Below, piece after piece: positions 37,203 through 45,644 of a DNA stretch of 64,000 bases. Numbering within the stretch: the stretch's first letter is position 1; each line of letters opens with the position of its first letter. This DNA comes from Rhodobacter viridis (GTDB lineage Bacteria; Pseudomonadota; Alphaproteobacteria; Rhodobacterales; Rhodobacteraceae). Made by a program: the position numbers and the translations under genes. The stretch is taken from assembly GCF_003217355.1 (NCBI RefSeq), contig NZ_QJTK01000008.1, forward strand, positions 103,503 to 167,502, in the 5' to 3' direction. The notes beneath the pieces were generated by a model that was given only the letters and a program-made list of their open reading frames with translations, was not told the DNA's origin and made no database searches.

Positions 37203-38312
37203 CTAGGGCGCGGCGTTGATTGCCAGAACCATATCCATGACCAGCGTCGCCGGGTCAAGGTTGACCGCCTTGCCATGCCGCGCCCGCGCGCCCAGATCCT
37301 GATGCAGCCCGGCCCATTTCTGCGCCGCCGCGCCATCGGGGCAGAGCCGGGTCAGCAGAGCGGCCTCGCCCGGGGCGGCCTCGGGTTGCGGTGGGCCGGT
37401 CAGACCGGCGCGGGCCAGACGGGCCAGAAACAGGTCCATCAGGCCGAGCATCAGATCAAACCGCGCCTCGTTGCCCTTGCCGGTCATGCCCTCGGCCAGC
37501 GCCCAGGCCTTTTGCCGGTCGATCCGGGGCAGGCCCGACAGAAGCCCGACCAGCGCCCGGTAGGCGTCGAGCCCGTCGAGATTGATCAGCCGGATCGCCT
37601 CGCCGACCGAACCACCGGCAAGGGCCGAGAGGGCCAGCGTATCCTCGGTCTCGGCGCCCGCGCCTTGAAGCGCCTGCGCCAGATCTTCGGGGGCCAGCGC
37701 CGCCAGCCGCAATTCGCGACAGCGCGAGCGGATCGTCGGCAAAAGCCGCGCGGGCTGGTGCGTGACGAGCAGGAAGGTGACCAAGGGCGGCGGCTCTTCG
37801 AGCAGCTTCAAAAGCGCATTCGCCCCGGCGGTCGCCAGTTCATCGGCGGCATCGACGATGACCACGCGCCGCCCGCCATCGGCCGCCGAAAGGTGCAGGA
37901 ACGAGGTCAGCTTGCGCACCTCGACCACGCGGATGTCTTCCGAAAGGGCGGTTTCCTTGTCGTTCGGGCCGCGCTTGAGATGGAACAGCCGCGGCTCGGC
38001 CCCGGCCAGCAGACGACGGCTGACCGGATGCTCGGGGTCGGCGTCAAGGTGGCGCGGCGGCTCGGGGGCACCGAAGAGCCCGCCGCCCTCTTCCAGCGGT
38101 TGCGTCAGCAGAAACCGCGCGATGCGCCAGGCGAGCGTCGCCTTGCCGACGCCGCGCGGGCCGGTCAGCATCCAGGCGTGATGCAGCCGATGTGAGTTGA
38201 AGGCGGTCAGGAAATCCGCCTCGGCCTTGTCCTGACCGTAAAGATGCAGGGTCTGGCGCGGGTGGGGCGCACCCTCGATCTGCGTTGGATCGGGAAGCTC
38301 GTCGCGGCTCAT
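37203..38312 (-). CDS. holB: DNA polymerase III subunit delta'
   Basis: A 369-aa clamp-loader subunit. AAA+ features are AWMLTGPRGVGKATLAWRIA (P-loop) and RVVIVDAADELATAGANALLKLLEEPP (Walker B and sensor region), then a C-terminal helical domain. Gene order tmk-holB-tatD is widely conserved and supports the call. The start overlaps the tmk stop by four bases. Confidence 0.93.
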   Translation of the reverse strand: MSRDELPDPTQIEGAPHPRQTLHLYGQDKAEADFLTAFNSHRLHHAWMLTGPRGVGKATLAWRIARFLLTQPLEEGGGLFGAPEPPRHLDADPEHPVSRRLLAGAEPRLFHLKRGPNDKETALSEDIRVVEVRKLTSFLHLSAADGGRRVVIVDAADELATAGANALLKLLEEPPPLVTFLLVTHQPARLLPTIRSRCRELRLAALAPEDLAQALQGAGAETEDTLALSALAGGSVGEAIRLINLDGLDAYRALVGLLSGLPRIDRQKAWALAEGMTGKGNEARFDLMLGLMDLFLARLARAGLTGPPQPEAAPGEAALLTRLCPDGAAAQKWAGLHQDLGARARHGKAVNLDPATLVMDMVLAINAAP

Positions 38313-38929
38313 GCGCGGGCCTGCAGCGCGGCAAGGGTCAGCGCCAGCACCTCGGCCGCGACGGCCTCTGGCGCACGATCGCCCTCGATCACCTTGAAGC
38401 GGTTGGAGAATTCCTGCGCGAGGGTCAGGAAGCCGTCGCGCATCCGGGCCTGCATGGCGAGCCCCATATCCTCGAAACGTTCCTCGTGGCCCTGTCGCCC
38501 CTTGGCGCGGGACAGCCCCACGGCGGGGTCGATGTCGATCAGAAAGGTCAGGTCCGGCTCGCGCCCGATCATCAGCCGGTGCAGATCATCGACCAACGCC
38601 CGCAGATCGCCGCGCGACAGGCCCTGATACATCCGCGTGCTGTCGGCAAAGCGGTCGCAGACCACGACCTTGCCCGCCGCCAGCGCGGGTTCGATCGTGC
38701 GTTCCAGATGGTCGCGCCGCGCGGCGGTAAAAAGCAGGATCTCGGTCTTCGCCGACCAGCGGTCGGGATCGCCCTGCAGCACCAGCGCGCGGATTTCCTC
38801 GGCCCCCGGGCTGCCGCCCGGCTCGCGGGTGCGAAGCACATCGCGTCCAAGTCCGGTCAGCGCCTCGGCCAGAAGCCGGGCCTGCGTGGATTTGCCCGAG
38901 CCGTCGATGCCCTCGAAAGTGATGAACAT
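38309..38929 (-). CDS. tmk: Thymidylate kinase
   Basis: About 206 aa, phosphorylating dTMP to dTDP. The P-loop is FEGIDGSGKSTQARLLAE, the DR(Y/F) motif is VVCDRFADSTRMYQG and the lid is near SRAKGRQGHEERFED. I place the start at the ATG at 38929, five bases after the upstream carboxypeptidase stop; a TTG at 38944 would overlap that gene. Translation coupling with both neighbours is likely. Confidence 0.95.
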   Translation of the reverse strand: MFITFEGIDGSGKSTQARLLAEALTGLGRDVLRTREPGGSPGAEEIRALVLQGDPDRWSAKTEILLFTAARRDHLERTIEPALAAGKVVVCDRFADSTRMYQGLSRGDLRALVDDLHRLMIGREPDLTFLIDIDPAVGLSRAKGRQGHEERFEDMGLAMQARMRDGFLTLAQEFSNRFKVIEGDRAPEAVAAEVLALTLAALQARA

Positions 38930-38933
38930 CGGC

Positions 38934-40112
38934 TCAGCTGGCAACCATCTGGCGCGCTTGCGCCATCAGCCGCCCGGCCGCCGAGGTGAAGCGGACCATA
39001 AACCCGCCCGCGGCCACGTCGGTTTCGGCCAGCAGCGGCACGGTGCGCAGGCCAAGCCCCGGCACGGTGATTTCCAGCCGACCAAGCTCGGCCCCGGCCT
39101 TCACCGGCGCGGTGATCGGGCCGGAAAAGACCGCCTCGGCCTTCACGCCCTCGGCCGCGCCCGCCGGGATCAGCATCGAAACATCCGTCGCGGGCACCAG
39201 CCCCACGGTCGCTTCCGAACCGAGCCAGACCGGCGCCTCGGCCAGCCGGGTGCCCTTCGGCGCCACGGTCTTCATCACGAATTGCCGAAACGCCCAGTTC
39301 GCCACCGCTTCCGCCTCCGACGCGCGGTCCGCCTCGGAGGCCAGCCCCGAGATCACGAAGACGATGCGCCGATCGCCCATCACCGCAGAGCCGACAAGGC
39401 CGTAGCCCGCCTCTTCGGTATGGCCGGTCTTCAGCCCGTCGGCGTGCCAATCGGCGGCGGCGATCTTCAGAAGCGGGTTGCGGTTGTGCGAATTCGCCGG
39501 GGCGCGGTTCTTGTAGTTGAACTGCGTCTCCGAGAAGAGCGGGTAATATTGCGGGAATTGCGTGATCAGCCGCACCGCCAGAATGCCGAGGTCATGCATC
39601 GACATGCGCTGGTTCGGATGCGGCCAGCCCGAGGCATTGGCAAAGGTCGATTTCGTCATGCCAATCATCTTCGCGCGCTCGGTCATCGCGGTGGCAAAGG
39701 CCTCTTCCGAGCCCGCCAGCCCCTCGGCGACGACGACACAGGCATCGTTGCCCGAGTTGATCGCGATCCCCTGCATCAGATCATGGACCGAGGGTCGGTC
39801 CATCTCGTTGAGGAACATCGTCGAGCCGCCCATCTGCTTGGCCTTGGTCGAGACGGCAAAGGTCGTGTCCATCGTGACGCGGCTTTCCGACAGCGCCTCG
39901 AACAGCATGTTCAGCGTCATCAGCTTCGACATCGAGGCGGGCGGGATCGAGATGTCGGCGTCCTTTTCCAGAAGCACCGTCTGCGTCGACAGATCATAGA
40001 CCCAGGCCGCGCGGGCGCGGGTGTCGAAGGCCTGCGCGGGCAGGGCGGTCAGCACGGCAAGGGCGCAAAGCGCGATCAGGCGAAAAAACGGCATCGGCGC
40101 GGTGGTCCTCAT
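38934..40112 (-). CDS. D-alanyl-D-alanine carboxypeptidase (PBP5/6 type)
   Basis: A 392-aa periplasmic penicillin-binding protein trimming peptidoglycan stem peptides. The signal peptide spans about residues 1-28 (ending LTALPAQA). The catalytic SxxK is in PASMSKLMT, SxN is in AINSGNDAC and KTG is in HADGLKTGHTEEAG. A C-terminal beta-sheet domain and a final amphipathic helix (RLMAQARQMVAS) for membrane attachment follow. All catalytic residues are intact. The start overlaps the stop of the SPOR lipoprotein gene. Confidence 0.94.
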   Translation of the reverse strand: MRTTAPMPFFRLIALCALAVLTALPAQAFDTRARAAWVYDLSTQTVLLEKDADISIPPASMSKLMTLNMLFEALSESRVTMDTTFAVSTKAKQMGGSTMFLNEMDRPSVHDLMQGIAINSGNDACVVVAEGLAGSEEAFATAMTERAKMIGMTKSTFANASGWPHPNQRMSMHDLGILAVRLITQFPQYYPLFSETQFNYKNRAPANSHNRNPLLKIAAADWHADGLKTGHTEEAGYGLVGSAVMGDRRIVFVISGLASEADRASEAEAVANWAFRQFVMKTVAPKGTRLAEAPVWLGSEATVGLVPATDVSMLIPAGAAEGVKAEAVFSGPITAPVKAGAELGRLEITVPGLGLRTVPLLAETDVAAGGFMVRFTSAAGRLMAQARQMVAS

Positions 40113-41047
40113 CTCGAAACGGCATAGGCGTCGGGATAGCCGAGGCCCTTGATCTTGGCGAGCAGCGCGGTCTTGTCGCCAGCCGAGCCTGCCGGCCCCG
40201 CCACGACGCGCCAGAAGGTCTTGCCCTTGGCGCTTTCGGTGCGGATCGTGCTGGGAACGCCCGCTTTTTTCAGCTGGTCAACGGCGCGCTTGGCATTGGC
40301 TTCCTGCGAGAAGATGCCGATCTGCACGAAGCCCTTGGCCCCGGCCGCAGGTTTCGCGGCCGCGCCTGCGGGCGGTTTCGGCGGTTGGCCGGGCTTCGCA
40401 TCGGCCGCGGCAATCGCGGCTCCGGCGGTGGCGGCAATATCGGCCGCGGGCTTTCCGCCTTTCGGCGGCGGCGCCCCGGGCTTGCCCGGCGCAGGTTTCT
40501 CGCCCGGTTTTCCGGGTTTGCCCGGCGGGGCTGCAAGCGGCGTCGCGGCGATATCCTCGGCCGGGGGCAGGGCGCCCTTGGCCCCCGGGGCCGGGGCGGC
40601 ATCCGGGTCGGGCTGTTCCTCGCGGCGCAGGGCCACGACCGACAGCTTCGTCGGCGCCCCGGCGAGCATGTCGAGCGCCGCCGCGGCATCCGAAGACACC
40701 TGCAGCTTCGGGCCCGGGTTTTCGCGTTCGCGCCGGAACAGCGCGCCGATGACGAACTTGCCATTGGCCGGGTTGCGGATGATCACGCGTTCGGGGTCCT
40801 TGACGGTCGGATGCGCGACCCAGACGCCGCCGAGCGAGGGGCGCCCGTCCCACAGGCCCTCGTCATTTGCGGAAAAGACTTCGGGGGCTTCGACATCGCG
40901 TTCGACGATCCGGGCCGAGGTCGAGGCAGGGGCCGTCGCGCCCTCTTTCGGGGCGTCGGTCGGATCGGCGCCATTGCCCGTCATCTGGCATCCCCCAACC
41001 GTCAGCGCCGTGCTCAGCGCCAAGATCCACCGCATTGATCCGTTCAT
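40109..41047 (-). CDS. SPOR-domain lipoprotein
   Basis: A 312-aa protein with a lipoprotein signal (ILALSTALTVGGC, lipidation at that Cys). An N-terminal domain of about 110 residues follows. A low-complexity Pro/Ala/Gly/Lys linker spans about residues 140-235. A C-terminal SPOR domain (FVQIGIFSQEANAKRAVDQL... YPDAYAV) binds denuded glycan at the division site. Neighbouring carboxypeptidase supports a cell-wall role. Confidence 0.85.
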   Translation of the reverse strand: MNGSMRWILALSTALTVGGCQMTGNGADPTDAPKEGATAPASTSARIVERDVEAPEVFSANDEGLWDGRPSLGGVWVAHPTVKDPERVIIRNPANGKFVIGALFRRERENPGPKLQVSSDAAAALDMLAGAPTKLSVVALRREEQPDPDAAPAPGAKGALPPAEDIAATPLAAPPGKPGKPGEKPAPGKPGAPPPKGGKPAADIAATAGAAIAAADAKPGQPPKPPAGAAAKPAAGAKGFVQIGIFSQEANAKRAVDQLKKAGVPSTIRTESAKGKTFWRVVAGPAGSAGDKTALLAKIKGLGYPDAYAVSR

Positions 41048-41291
41048 GCCCGTCTGCCCCTGCTCAATCGTTCCGAAACGCCGGGGATCAGCCCCGCCGG
41101 ACCCGGCTGTTTCTGCTGCAGTCCCTTGTCGGGACCGTTCTGGACCGAGGGCGCAGCCCGCGCCGCTCCGGCCTGTCGGGCCGACTGTAGCGGGTTCGGC
41201 GCGGCAAGAAAAGCGGGCGCGGGGGGCGGCTGCGGATTCCGACGCCCGGATGCTTTCAGAATCGCGTGAGAGCGGTTAGGGCAGGGGGAAC

Positions 41292-41381
41292 GGAAGTGTG
41301 GCCGAGTGGTTTAAGGCTCTGGTCTTGAAAACCAGCGAGGGGGAGACCCCTCCGTGGGTTCGAATCCCACCGCTTCCGCCA
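41292..41381 (+). tRNA. tRNA-Ser (UGA)
   Basis: A 90-base type II tRNA with encoded CCA. The acceptor GGAAGTG pairs with CGCTTCC. The anticodon arm CTGGT-CTTGAAA-ACCAG gives TGA. A long variable arm (CGAGGGGGAGACCCCTC) and TTCGAAT are present. It marks the border between core DNA and the accessory region to its right. Confidence 0.96.
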
Positions 41382-41435
41382 CTTCCTGCTGGTATAATAT
41401 AATCCTTAAAAATCAAAAGCATAGGTCAGACTGTC

Positions 41436-41925
41436 TTGGGATTCCCACACATGTCTTCCACACATGTTCCCCACACAGGTGATCTGCAGATACGACTTGG
41501 TTTGAACGTCGAATCGTCGCGGGCGTACCTGTGGGGTGTAGCGCGCCACGAAATTTTGTGTCACCCGACAAAAACACCCGGTACATCGGACAAAAACCGG
41601 GAACAGCTGGGAATAGCCGGTAACAGGCGATAACGCGCGCAATTACAATGTGTTAGATGGCGGCCGAAGCGTCTGGCATCGCTCGAACTTTGCACTTCGA
41701 CGGCATGACGAGTTGCGACAAGGGCGCAGATAATCGTCCAAACAGTGATCGCAGGCGCCTTGGCTCACGTTGCCGAAAAACAGCCTAAAGCACAGATTTT
41801 ACGGCATTTTACGGCGCATTGGAGAGGACGCGAAGCAGCCTGAACTTTGCACTTCGGAGGCATTCGGGAGCGTTGAGTGCAAAGTTGCGCTGTAGCGCGT
41901 GTAGCGCGCCACGAAATTTTGCAGT
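41436..41925. repeat. Non-coding, repeat-rich segment downstream of tRNA-Ser
   Basis: Bases 41382-42158 hold no convincing gene. Short repeats are dense. CCACACATGT occurs twice near 41445-41470. TGTAGCGCGCCACGAAATTT recurs at 41537 and 41900. GAACTTTGCACTTCG is at 41685 and 41842, with its core inverted near 41876. The region is lower in GC than the flanks and may be a decayed integration end or a phage control region. I found no second copy of the tRNA 3' end that would define an attachment site. Confidence 0.5.
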
Positions 41926-42158
41926 GTGTGCCACAGATATTTGCAGCAGATGAAAATCGTTAAGGGTTGTCTAATGGGGTTTTAGCGATCCCCATCACTC
42001 CCTCTCAGCGCGCCGAGCGGATGGACTTGCTGTCGCTGCCGGTCCAGTTTCGCGCGGATCGAGGCGATGGTCGTCATGGTTACGGCCATGCGGCGTCATC
42101 AGACCACTTGGGGCGCCAGTAGAACTGGTTGCTTGGAAGTGTCGGCATGATTTCCCCC

Positions 42159-44012
42159 TTACGGCGCGGCCACGAAACGGAATACGCCAGTCTGAATATA
42201 GCTATAGCCGGGAAACTCCCGCGTCTCCGCGAGGATATTCGTCGTCTTCGCGACGCGCATTGTCGTCGTGTGGATGTGCGTGTTGTAGCGCCACTTCTTG
42301 AGCACGGTCTCGTCCAGCCGTGTCGGGTTGACGTGCTGAAGCAGTGTCAGCATGGACTGCGGGTTGCCCATACCCATCACCGCGCCAGTGCCGTGCCGCC
42401 CTGTTGCCATGTCGATGAGCAGAGAGCCCTCAGCAACGGTGAGCGCCGGATAGTCGAAAATGTTCGTAACCGTGGTTGGGCCCGGGGAAGCCACAGACCG
42501 TTGCCCTGTCGCCCCGAGTGCGAAAGACGATGCCCCGCGGAGGACCAACACGCAGAAGCTGCAATAGGCGATGAGGCCCATTTTGTCGAAACTCGCCGGC
42601 CACGTCGCGCTGTTGTAGACCCCCCACGAGCAGTTCATCGAGACCCGGCGCGCGCTATCAGTAGCAGCGATCTTGGAGATAATCCGGTTCGGCACGAGCG
42701 CGTAGTAGGCGGGCTTGGTGGCGTCTCCTGGGTTTGCCCAAATGCCGTCGAGGTTGTTTTGCACAACGCCGATAAAAGCGACGATATCACCGTCTTGCAG
42801 GCCCGTTGGCATCGTAACAGTGAGGCCGGTTGACACCCCGGCTGTGTCATACCAGTCCATCGCCACGATCTGCACGGGGCTCGTGCCCTGCGTCAGCACA
42901 TTTATCGGCGTCGCCCAGTTCGCGGAGTTGTTTGCTTTAATTTCGATTGCGTTGTCATGCCCGCCTAGAGCGAGCGGGATCGTCTGCGGCAACGTCGCGG
43001 CGGCGACGTTTGTCACCACCCCGGCCTGATTACGCAGATCAAAAGACGTTGCTCCCGCGGGCGCTTTGTAGACGGTGATGCTGTCCAGTGCATCGGCGCG
43101 CACGCCATATTCTGGGGCCGTCCAGCCGTCGCCGCCGAAACCATTCAAGGGCTCGGCCTGCACGATTTCCCAGATGATGTTGCGGAGCCATGTGGCCGTC
43201 GCTTCGGTGATCGATTTTGCCGGAGCCGTGAACATCGAGGCGAACGGCATTGTCGATTGCCGTTGGTAGATGGTGCAGAAAGCCGTCGTCGCAATCACAA
43301 AGCGCCCGACCTCTGACGGGTGACCGTCCGTGTAGGTACCCGCGGCCCCATGAAAGAGCATCATCGCGCCATTCGCGGCCGCGGCGGTCAGCAGTTCTGC
43401 GGGCGCAGTTCCGTTGAGAATTTCCTCGTAGACGCGGATGTGCACGTCGTTGAACGGGATCACTTTCATGGGCCGCGTGCCAGGGCGGCGCCCCGCGTTG
43501 ATGTCATTGACCACCCAATTCCAGAGCCGCCTCCGATACAAGCTCTCCTGATACCAGGCCGCCCAAGATGCCCCAGCGCTGCCGGGCATCGAGCTATTCC
43601 AGATTTTGTAGAAATACGGGTCGGCGCCATATTGGTTTGCGAGGTCCAGCCACTTGACGCCGTAGCTGATCACGGTCTGATCTCCGATGCCGCCAGACAT
43701 GTCGGACATGACGAAGATTTTGGTATTGCCGAGGGCCAGTTCGGCGCGGGCGTCGATGCCGCTTTCCTGCGGCAGTTCCCAGAACTGTTCGAGACCGGAT
43801 GCTCCGATGAACTCAAATTTGTAGCTCGGTGTCCCTCCGTGGTAGGTGATCAATTTTGGCAGTTCGGTGTTGATAGCCGACCCCATCGACGCCGAAACGT
43901 TCACCACGCTTTCATTCAATGCATGAGGGGCGAACGCCGGTGCCGAAGTCACACTCATCGCCACGCCCATCACTCCCAGGCCGAGTCCTCCAAGACCAAG
44001 GCCAAGCATCAT
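42159..44012 (-). CDS. Phage tail-associated protein with SGNH-hydrolase-like segment
   Basis: A 617-aa protein starting MMLGLGLGGLGLGVMGVAMS at 44012, where its ATG overlaps the preceding stop. The region around residues 40-260 looks like an SGNH/GDSL-type domain ending in the pattern TDGHPSEVGRF. A beta-rich C-terminal half follows. Position after a J-like tail tip and a tail fibre gene suggests a phage receptor-binding or tail-spike role. Function is inferred from context. It appears intact, unlike its two larger neighbours. Confidence 0.6.
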   Translation of the reverse strand: MMLGLGLGGLGLGVMGVAMSVTSAPAFAPHALNESVVNVSASMGSAINTELPKLITYHGGTPSYKFEFIGASGLEQFWELPQESGIDARAELALGNTKIFVMSDMSGGIGDQTVISYGVKWLDLANQYGADPYFYKIWNSSMPGSAGASWAAWYQESLYRRRLWNWVVNDINAGRRPGTRPMKVIPFNDVHIRVYEEILNGTAPAELLTAAAANGAMMLFHGAAGTYTDGHPSEVGRFVIATTAFCTIYQRQSTMPFASMFTAPAKSITEATATWLRNIIWEIVQAEPLNGFGGDGWTAPEYGVRADALDSITVYKAPAGATSFDLRNQAGVVTNVAAATLPQTIPLALGGHDNAIEIKANNSANWATPINVLTQGTSPVQIVAMDWYDTAGVSTGLTVTMPTGLQDGDIVAFIGVVQNNLDGIWANPGDATKPAYYALVPNRIISKIAATDSARRVSMNCSWGVYNSATWPASFDKMGLIAYCSFCVLVLRGASSFALGATGQRSVASPGPTTVTNIFDYPALTVAEGSLLIDMATGRHGTGAVMGMGNPQSMLTLLQHVNPTRLDETVLKKWRYNTHIHTTTMRVAKTTNILAETREFPGYSYIQTGVFRFVAAP

Positions 44013-44275
44013 TCCCACCCCGTCAGGCCGGTTGCCGTGGTCCCCGTGGCCCAGATCCGGCGCGCCCAGATCGAATGCGTGCCCACCGGCAGCGGCCCGG
44101 TGGTGCAAACCGCCCCCGTGCGCGCATGGGTGTATTTCACCACCCCCGCCGCCGTGCCGATCGTCACCGCCCGCACGGGGGCCGCCAGATCCACCGTGTC
44201 GGAAGGCGTGACGGAAAAGGCCGAGAGCGCGGGGCTGTTCAGATCCACGGTGTCGAAGTCTAGTTCCGTCGCCAT
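44009..44275 (-). CDS. Small phage tail-region protein
   Basis: An 88-aa protein starting MATELDFDTVDLNSPALSAF, composed of short beta-like segments (TVDLAAPVRAVTIGTAAGVV) and ending TTATGLTGWE. The start follows the tail fibre frame end by about 16 bases. Such proteins occur in phage tail cassettes; no specific family is recognised. Confidence 0.5.
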   Translation of the reverse strand: MATELDFDTVDLNSPALSAFSVTPSDTVDLAAPVRAVTIGTAAGVVKYTHARTGAVCTTGPLPVGTHSIWARRIWATGTTATGLTGWE

Positions 44276-44291
44276 TGCTGCGTCTCCTTGT

Positions 44292-45643
44292 TCAAAGCTT
44301 GAGCCAGATTGCGGGCGCCGCCGCGGCGGTGATCTCGGTCGCGCTCCACCCCCAGTTGGCTGCTGCGGCAGTGGCGAAGGTGCGGAGGCGCTGCAGTGTC
44401 TTCCGCGCGCTGGTCGAAGGAGCACCGCCGTTGATGTCGGGTGTCGCCGTGATTGGCCACGTCGAAATCGACGCTGTGCCGGAGTAGCGGAAACCGATCC
44501 AGTAGGTGCGTCCTGCTCGCAGCTCATACCGCCATGAGCAGCTTCTTTGACGCCCGTTGCAGACAGATCGACGGTCGCGGTTTCGATCAGCAGCGCTGCG
44601 GGGCGCCCCGCAGCGTCGGACGCATAGATGACGAATTTCCCCAAAGCTCCGCCCATGGCAGCAGTGCAATTGACGGCGAGCGCAGCGACGGCCATGTCCG
44701 CCCGCGGAACATAGGGGAACAGGTCCATCCGGTTGGCGTAACCGGCGGCCGCTCCCAGCGCGCCACCGCCGCACCCGACAGTCGTCATCGCATATTCTCC
44801 GGAGACCGGGACGAGCATCGGAATCGCGGATTGTCCATCCAGCACCCGGCTCTCGTTGCCGACGAACGCCTTGATGTGGCCCGTGGCCGCATCGTGCCAG
44901 ATCTGCCCCGCCTCGGGCGTGGTCGGGTCGGCCGCGCGGCCCGAGAGCACGAACGCGCCCGACCCACTGAACCGCTTGATGCCAGCAACGGTCTGGGTGG
45001 CGTCGAGCAGCATCAGATTTTCGGTGGTCCACGTCCCGTCGCCCCGCAAGAACGCGGCTGCGGCTCCTCCTGTCGCGGGCACCACACCTGCAGCGGTATC
45101 GCTGAAAGCACCGAGCATCGCCGTCAATTGGGTGGCCGTCAGCTCCTGAGGCGCGCCAGCAGCGGCGGTGCTGTTGCCCAGGATCCTTTTGGCCGCGATC
45201 GTCCGGGGGAAGAACGGCAACGAGAAAAAATCGGTGCCGGTGCAGACCACGATGACAGTGCGGCCAGCGGCGATCTGCAGCGTTGCGGCACCGTCGATCA
45301 GGGTCGGGGCCACCGGCGTCACCGTGATCGCGCCAGTCCCGGAGTTGCGCACGACGATGCACCATCCGGCCGCCGCACTCACCGCGCTGGGGAGCGTCAG
45401 TGCCCAGGTGCCGCTGCAGGCGATGAGCTTGCCGCGGTCATCAACGGCCACGGTCGTGGCGGCAGCGCAGGCGACATGGGCAGCCATCAGCGCGCCAAGC
45501 GTCGCCAGCGCGGTCGAGGTCAGGCCATCGGCGCCAAGCAGCCCTGCGAGGAATGCCCGCAGGTTGGCGAAATTCTCCCGCATCGCGGCGTGGCTCGATG
45601 GGGGCGTGGTCAGAGTTGCGGTCGTCGGCAAGGGTGTCGCCAT
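44292..45643 (-). pseudogene. Phage tail fibre gene with a frameshift
   Basis: The frame starts MATPLPTTATLTTPPSSHAA at 45643, one base after the tail-tip stop, and reads coherently to about 44535 (LIETATVDLSATGVKEA). A coherent C terminus (YELRAGRTYWIGFRYSGTAS to AAPAIWLKL, stop at 44292) continues in the -1 frame. The slip is within a few bases of AAAGAAGCTGCTCATGG on the minus strand. Either the gene is inactivated by a one-base loss or it is a sequencing error; a programmed shift is less likely as no classical slippery heptamer is seen. Confidence 0.6.
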
Positions 45644-45644
45644 G

